A DNA stretch of 64,000 nucleotides from Bradysia coprophila (lineage: Eukaryota; Arthropoda; Insecta; Diptera; Sciaridae), in the NCBI RefSeq assembly GCF_014529535.1, contig NW_023503555.1, positions 8,665,404-8,729,403 of the forward strand, read 5' to 3'. The position numbers were made by a program, and so were the translations under genes. This document shows positions 58,101 through 64,000 of the stretch, in pieces. Within the stretch, counting starts at the first letter, position 1. Each line of letters starts with the position of its first letter. Below the pieces are notes generated by a model. The model was not told the origin of the DNA and did not search any database. It worked only from the letters and a program-made list of their open reading frames with translations.

Positions 58101-58990
58101 CATTCAGAAACATCAAACGTCCATTTAAAACAATTATTGGTGTGGCACTTGAAATGCATATTACATTGAGATTGTGTAACCAGTGTTTCTAAAAATAAAA
58201 GGCTGTCGATGTTTGTGCATTTTACGTGATAAGTGCGGCAATAAAATCGTAACTTCAATTGAACAAACGATTCAAAGTAAGCGCAAACTTTGCCTGAAAT
58301 TCTTAACGCCCGATTGAAAACAAATAATTTCCAACAAAAAACAATCGAATTGATTGACCCACCGAAACTGTTGGACGACGACCGACTTGGCGTCGGAATG
58401 AAATTTAAATTAAATTTTGCGATTTGTGCTATGTCCAATTGGCATAGCAGTTTAATCAACGAAATTTATTGCGGAAATCCCAACGAAAGTCTGGTGATTT
58501 GTTCAGCGTTTCCGTGTAAGTGATGTACTTGTTTCACCTTACGGTGAATTAAAAGGGATTGATGTTATTTGTCTCAACAGAAAGCCATTAATTTTCAACT
58601 TCTGGGAGGAAATTTTTCTTTTATTAACAGCTTGAACGGCAGTGGTATATCAACATACCAATGGGGAAACTATGCGAGCAAATCTTGTCCTATCTTGCTA
58701 TTGGTGACTATTGGCGCATCATTTCCTTCTATTGGCACCAATAGCAAACAACATATATATCAGACCGTCGTATCTCCTAACTGAAACCTTCGCCTGGCCA
58801 CTTTACATTGAGTTACTTAGGTTAAGTTTGAATGTAACTTAAAGAACTGAAAGCAGCCTTTCAATGTCAATGTGAAATCTGATTAACATTGACATCGCAT
58901 GTATAACGGACAATTAGTGGGAGAATGAACGACTCAAAACATCCATAATCAATTTTGAATTCATTCAGCAAAATATTCGAGCACAGTAAG
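52135..58990. other. Large region with no recognised gene
   Basis: AT-rich. Includes a GA-rich patch near 53185-53205 and a degenerate AAATTTTCGCGAATTTT-type repeat at 53915-54030. Open frames are short and unconvincing. It may be intron of Cka or intergenic. Confidence 0.4.
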
Positions 58991-59002
58991 TAACAACTGA
59001 AC

Positions 59003-60025
59003 TTATTGTGTATTGGCAATGATCCAAGGATGGTTTTTTACGTTGACCAGAGGTAGACGACGTTCCGGATTCACAACAATCAGTTCTCGAATCAATTGGC
59101 ATGCTGACTGTGATAGATAATCCGGAAATGGATTGTAGTGTGCCAGGATTGTTTTCCAGTAGGTGTCTTCTTCAGTCGGTGCTTTGAAGGCCCATTCTCC
59201 GATGAGTAAATCATAGCACAGAACGCCAAGGCTCCACAAGTCAACTTCTTTGTAATATGGTTCACCGTTTATGACTAACCATTGCAAAGGAAACGTTATC
59301 AGTTAGTGTCGGTGTCTCGGAGATAAAGTGAATTTCCACTTACTTTCCGGTGGTATATAGTCACGTGTGCCACAAATCGTACTACGCCTCTGGTTGTGAG
59401 TATTCACTGAGCAACCAAAGTCTGCAATTTTTAGTTCATCGTTCGCACCAAGCAGCAAATTTTCTGGCTTAATGTCGCGGTGGATAATTTCACGGTCGTG
59501 TAAATAGATAAGAGCTTCCGTACAAGACAGAATGTAGCGGGCAGCACTTTTCTCATCGAATCGTTTGTTCGGTTGCTCGTTCAATTTTTTCAACAGATTG
59601 CCATTTGGGGCAAACTCTAAAATCAAATAGACGTCCGTGCCCTGTACGAAGTAACCGTAACTACGTAAAATGTTTCGATGATGCAGACTCGCCTGTATGT
59701 CGACCTCTCGCCACACCAAGAATTCATTTACGGGATTAATGTTTTGTTTCTTCATGGCAAACGCTTGCATCGATCTTTTTTCATGCACCAGATACACTTT
59801 GCCGAATCGTCCATTCCCCAATCGGTGTTCAATGACAAAATCGGATAACTTCCAGTCGGACTTCTTAATGTCGTCGATTGTTGAAACGTTCTGTTCATTT
59901 TCAGCACCGGAAGCAACATTTTCACTCACAGAACACTTTGGTTTTAATGTTTCACCGTTGACTGGTATTGAGTTTCTACTCAACGATACATTCGCACCGT
60001 TCTTTTCTGTTAGCACTTGGAGCAT
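59003..60025 (-). CDS. Divergent Aurora-type serine/threonine kinase
   Basis: Two coding exons, 60025-59344 and 59274-59003, join in phase to give 317 residues. The kinase domain starts near residue 60: Gly loop GNGRFGKVYL, Lys in AFAMKK, REVDIQASLHHRNILRSYGY, catalytic loop HRDIKPENLLL, DFG, activation loop RRSTICGTRDYIPPE and DLWSLGVLCYDLLIGE. RRST-x-CGT-x-DY-x-PPE is the Aurora signature. The short N-terminus (about 60 residues) suggests Aurora B, the chromosomal passenger kinase. Oddities: DFGC instead of DFGW, CGTRDY instead of CGTLDY, and about three residues fewer around helix C. All catalytic residues are kept, so it should be active. The splice acceptor (GGTTAG) is weak and leaves PPEIING at the junction. 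The A/B assignment is uncertain. Confidence 0.83.
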
Positions 60026-60655
60026 TTCTGTGTGTTGTATGATACAGAGCTAATTCTCCGAAGGAAAGATCACATTCAAATTGTATCACTCAAATTTCGA
60101 CACATTTTCTTTACGATTTCTTTCATTTAAAGTGAATTACTGAATTTCCCGTGCCTCTCGTTCGATCAACATGCAATGTATGAATTGAACTGCATCAATC
60201 GGCTAGATGACTGAATGAAGTGAATACAAAAAAGATTCACTCACTCGCTTTGAATACAACGGCAAAATGTGTCGGAAATGTCGGGATGAGTTCTTATGTA
60301 TAACTAGTTGGGTAGGTAATTCGGGCCAACAAAAAAAGTATAAAGGAAAATTTATAGCAATCATAAGGTAGAATTGTATTTTGAATTATTTCTAGCTTGT
60401 CACTCATTGAACTCTCTCGAATGTTTAGTTGGCCCGTACATCTGATTATGCCATAAAAATAGATTGCATTTCTACGTAAATAATTGCATGACTTGACTAC
60501 CTACTTTACTCAATTTATGTAGAATTTTCTAATTCGCCACATTCAGTGCCGCATTTAGCTTACTCAACGCCCTGGACCATTCTGAATACAGTTTGTGAAA
60601 AAAGAATTCTCTTTATTCATTTTACATGCATCATCACTGTTAGGACATTTACGCA
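60026..60655. other. Upstream region of the Aurora gene
   Basis: AT-rich promoter-side sequence. No other gene seen. Confidence 0.35.
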
Positions 60656-60657
60656 GA

Positions 60658-60826
60658 GAGATGCTAATACGACGACTGGGACGTCGTTTCGACGGATAGA
60701 GAGAATATGTCGAATGACAGCTGGTTTTTTGAGTGAAAATTCAATACATTTTCTCTCGGCCAAATTCAAAATCATTCGACATATTCCCTCTATCAGTCGA
60801 AACGACCCAGTCGTTATAGTAGCATC
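60658..60826. mobile_element. Foldback element, ~170 bp
   Basis: The left arm AGATGCTAATACGACGACTG, then GTCGTTTCGACGGATAGAGA and ATATGTCGAATGA, is inverted on the right (TCATTCGACATATTCCCTCT, then CAGTCGAAACGACCCAGTCG and AGCATCT). Arms are about 54 bp and the loop about 60 bp. Confidence 0.75.
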
Positions 60827-61005
60827 TACGTATGTAAATCATTACTAGGCCTCACCTTTTGGGTGGGACAGGTCCCTTGACTGACTGAATGAATATAGAT
60901 CATTTTCACGTAACAGTAAACAAACAGATACACAATAATTAAAATAACGGAATTGAGGTTAGGTTTTGGTATCGTGTCTGACAGCTCATTTGTTTTAAGT
61001 TTGTG

Positions 61006-61672
61006 CCAAGGTCATTTCGAAATGTCAAATTTCATCCACAGAAAGCAAATTAACTTCAACTTTCAAGTTGACGAAAATTGTAACGAAATATTTACAAAGA
61101 AATTGGTTGACGTTTAGGTTATGTTCATCTCTGTGGATGAAATCGTCGTCGTTCGTGTTGTCTAAGTTCGGGTTTTACACAGTCATTTGGAACAAACCCA
61201 TAGATCAAGGCCGTTTGAAATCCACGTTAAGAAGTACCATCCACGCAGAGGAATGATAAACTGGTACGCCTGTTGCGAGATGGAAGGAACATGTGAATGA
61301 CAGTTGGTTTCTATGGGATGGAATGAGAGAGAATGTGTAAGTAACTCTCTCACATTATCTCGCTCTCCCATAGAAGCCAAATGTCATTCCAATGTTCCTT
61401 CTATCTCGCGGCAGGCGTACCAACTTATCTTTTCTCTGCGTGGATGACATTTCCTAACGTGGATTGCAAACGGCCTTGAAGATGATCTATAGGTTTGTTC
61501 CAAATAACCGAACTTTGCAACACGAACGACGACGATTTCATCCACAGAGATGAACATAACCTAAACGTCAACCAATTTCTTTGTAAATATTTCGTTACAA
61601 TTTTCGTCAACTTGAAAGTTGAAGTTAATTTGCTTTCTGTGGATGAGATTTGACTTTTCGAAATGACCTTGA
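61006..61672. mobile_element. Large ~667-bp foldback containing family D arms
   Basis: Left half 61006-61338 and right half 61339-61672 are near reverse complements. The outer parts match family D (ATCCACAGAAAGCAAATTAA and its inverse; CTCTGTGGATGAAATCGTCG). The inner parts include GGAAGGAACATGTGAATGAC against GTCATTCCAATGTTCCTTC. Both halves encode almost the same antisense peptides. No transposase. Confidence 0.85.
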
Positions 61673-61679
61673 AACAAGC

Positions 61680-62420
61680 CTGTAACGATGGACTTTTCTG
61701 CGAAGTATGAACATTTAAATACGAATATTGATTCGTTTCGTTTCGAACTTTTTGTTTTGCTTTTCGTTTTAAATTACAGTGGCGACATACCGTTTTTTGA
61801 TGTGTACAGTAAATGGAAACGAGGCGATAAAATCTCTCCGACTATTTAATGCGACAGAAATTCCACACATTTTATTCGTTTCTCGCGTATGCGTCCACAC
61901 AATAACATTACACGTCTTCGTGTAATGGGTAAATCTGTATGACGTCACTCTGTCGTTTGAAATCTGAAGTGAGCACATGAGTCGTTGATTTTCAATTAGT
62001 TTGACACAAATATTATACGAAAAACATTGTCCGTAAATAATTGATTGAATTGTTGGAAATCGTAAATAGATTTCGATATTATTTGAGGTGGTTAGAAATC
62101 ACCAGTCTCATGGAGTTTATACATTCCCAGGCTAAAAATTGCTGACCACAAATCAGCTGTAGATTCCGCTAATATTGCAAGCTTTCAGCCATTTGAGTGA
62201 GATTATGAATGGAAGTAAATTGAATCATCGTAGCGCTGGATTTGCATACCAATATAGAATGGACCACCTGATGCGAGAAATGAACTAAAATTTTCTATTG
62301 TTCTTTAGCATCGAACAAAGGAAATTCTGGGTGAAATTTTGCAGTTGGTGTCCTTTGCTATTTCTACACCTACGGTGACGACATTCAAAACAGTGGGATA
62401 TCATTTTGGTTACGTTCACC
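61680..62420. other. No gene seen
   Basis: AT-rich sequence right of the large foldback. Confidence 0.35.
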
Positions 62421-62477
62421 TATTCACCTACGTAGATCTTTAAATTTTGATAGATTTTGAGATAATGAAATTGTGTT

Positions 62478-62690
62478 GGATGCTATTTGCATCCGGGAGT
62501 AAATAGCCTCATATAGACTATTCGCACCAAATTGTCGAAACACCCAACTGTTAGGTCCGTTTGAACAAGAGAGGTTCATGTTGCTTTTGAACTGTTGCGA
62601 TATGGGTGCAAATAGCCTTTCATCGACAAGCTCCACCTGAGTTAAAATAGTGTATTTTAGGCTATTTACACCCGGGTGCAAAAAGTCACT
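62478..62690. repeat. GCTATTTGCACCCGGGTG-type words, both orientations
   Basis: GCTATTTGCATCCGGGAGTA (about 62481), GGGTGCAAATAGCC (about 62604) and GGCTATTTACACCCGGGTGC (about 62661) recur in direct and inverted form. Possible remnant of an inverted-repeat element. Confidence 0.45.
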
Positions 62691-62699
62691 TCGAAATTC

Positions 62700-64000
62700 A
62701 GAGGACGACTAGTGCGGCCCCTTACGATTCGATGTACAGATAGAGATATCACAGACAGACATCGAAGTTTCCATCGATTTCTTTTCCTTCACTATACCTC
62801 GACGTAAAGCAATCATTCAATTACCCTAAGTGACAGTCCACTAATTCAATTCGTATTCCGTTTTACACAATTTTTCCATAAATATCTTTCGTCAATCTGT
62901 GCGAGTTGTAAATGATTTTTTTGCAATTTGAAATGGATTGGTCGTTTGTCATTTAAGAAACTGATGTGTAAGTGCAAATGAGCCATAGCAAAGAACAATG
63001 AAAAACAAATGAACCTTGGAACAGTGTCGATGGAAATGGTAAACGAATGTTACATGAGTTGGATGACCGAACGTAAATTTGCAGATGAAGAAAAAGAACT
63101 TCCAACAGCGGAATTATTAACGACGACAATCAATCGTCCTTTTATCAGCAAAACGTTTTCCCATTTTTTTTCTGCTTCAAATTGAATTTGGTAGCAAGGT
63201 AGCTGCCTTCCGTTGAAGGAAAAAAAGAAAATTTCATTTGCAAAGTAGCAAAATAAAACGATTGAGTGGAACCGAGTTCAACGAAACTAAAGCATTCTAT
63301 TCAAAGTTTGCATAATTCAAAAGAAGTTTCGTAATTAAATAAATTTGGAATGGCAAACTTAGCGAAACACCTGCAAAAGTCTGTAAGAAATCAGTGACCT
63401 AAATAATGATGCATCGCGTCGTTCCATTTTATGGATGAAAGGTATTGAATACTCTCTCATTCTCTAATCGAGTGTGGTTGTTAGGTAAGTAAGTCGCAAA
63501 GACAGACTTTGTAGGGAATTTTGATTTGTTAACCTCGGAAAAAAGTTGGAAATTTCATATCAAGGGTGTTATTTGTAGGCAAACAGTAGCGAGGGCCACA
63601 AATCACCAGAGAAAATGAAGTTCTACATTTTTTGTCCAGAGGTCAACACAACATTTTTCACAACGCAGACGAGAAAATAGTCATTTTCTCCCATCCGCTG
63701 AAACATCGGAAGTCTCACTACTCTCTGACCACAAAAATACCATCGAAATACAATTTCTAACTTTTTCCCTTGTTAAACAAATAACTATTTCACATCAAAG
63801 GCTTTCGAAATTTCAACTGAGGTAAGAAAACGGGTATTTTCTCGCCTGCGCTGTGACAAATTATTGTGCAGTTTAGAAATCGTTATTTGTTTACCAAGAG
63901 GAGAAAGTAGGATATTCGAACAAGAGCGAAAGTTTGCGGCCAGAGCGAAGGAAGGTGAACACATAATTCTCATTCGTGTGAGGCGTGAATAACCATTATA
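62700..64000. other. No gene seen
   Basis: AT-rich DNA to the right edge. A stretch near 63834-63850 (TTTTCTCGCCTGCGCTGTGA) resembles 13411-13431, so a shared repeat may be present. Confidence 0.35.

Noticed and set aside
61068..61610. Two nearly identical 61-62-residue frames on opposite strands
   Set aside because: They are the arms of the large foldback; no transposase features and no homologue recognised.

Overview
The window is eukaryotic nuclear DNA, almost certainly from a dipteran insect. The evidence is seven spliced protein genes with insect-like sequences, mostly 60-90-nt GT-AG introns, A-rich start contexts, AT-rich intergenic DNA and many small inverted-repeat elements. A lower dipteran (gnat- or midge-like) fits, but I cannot name the species.

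Layout: (1) 760-5449, minus: a GRAM/VASt sterol-transfer protein of the Aster/GRAMD1 family. (2) 9618-11719, plus: fizzy/Cdc20, the APC/C activator, followed by an 18-bp minisatellite (12027-12626). (3) 12.7-20 kb: gene-poor and repeat-rich, with one small secreted cysteine-rich peptide gene near 15.6 kb. (4) 20086-27216, plus: a Dorsal/Dif-type Rel (NF-kB) factor in two coding exons; its 5.3-kb intron holds a near-perfect foldback, a 147-bp tandem array and further TIR elements. (5) 28.4-30.0 kb: an inverted-repeat element carrying the 3' end of a non-LTR retrotransposon. (6) 31139-32582, minus: syntaxin 5. (7) 34711-35961, plus: TMEM147, convergent and nearly abutting RNA polymerase I/III subunit AC40 (36070-37108, minus). 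(8) 37-46 kb: no genes recognised; T-rich tracts, MITEs and degenerate tandem repeats. (9) 46721-48775, minus: the C-terminal 637 residues of striatin/Cka, whose first exon I could not find. (10) 48.8-59 kb: mostly non-coding. (11) 59003-60025, minus: a divergent Aurora-type kinase. (12) 60.6-61.7 kb: two foldback structures; the rest to 64 kb shows no gene.

The genes do not form an operon or a pathway cassette. Two are mitotic regulators (fizzy, Aurora), three work on secretory or ER membranes (syntaxin 5, TMEM147, Aster), one is a polymerase subunit, one an immune/patterning transcription factor and one a phosphatase scaffold. The most distinctive features are the abundance of foldback/MITE families, each with two or more copies here; two tiny palindromes flanked by target-site-like direct repeats; the 147-bp array in the Rel intron; and the divergent Rel and Aurora proteins. 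Exon joins were worked out by hand from splice signals, reading frame and family similarity, and have no transcript support.
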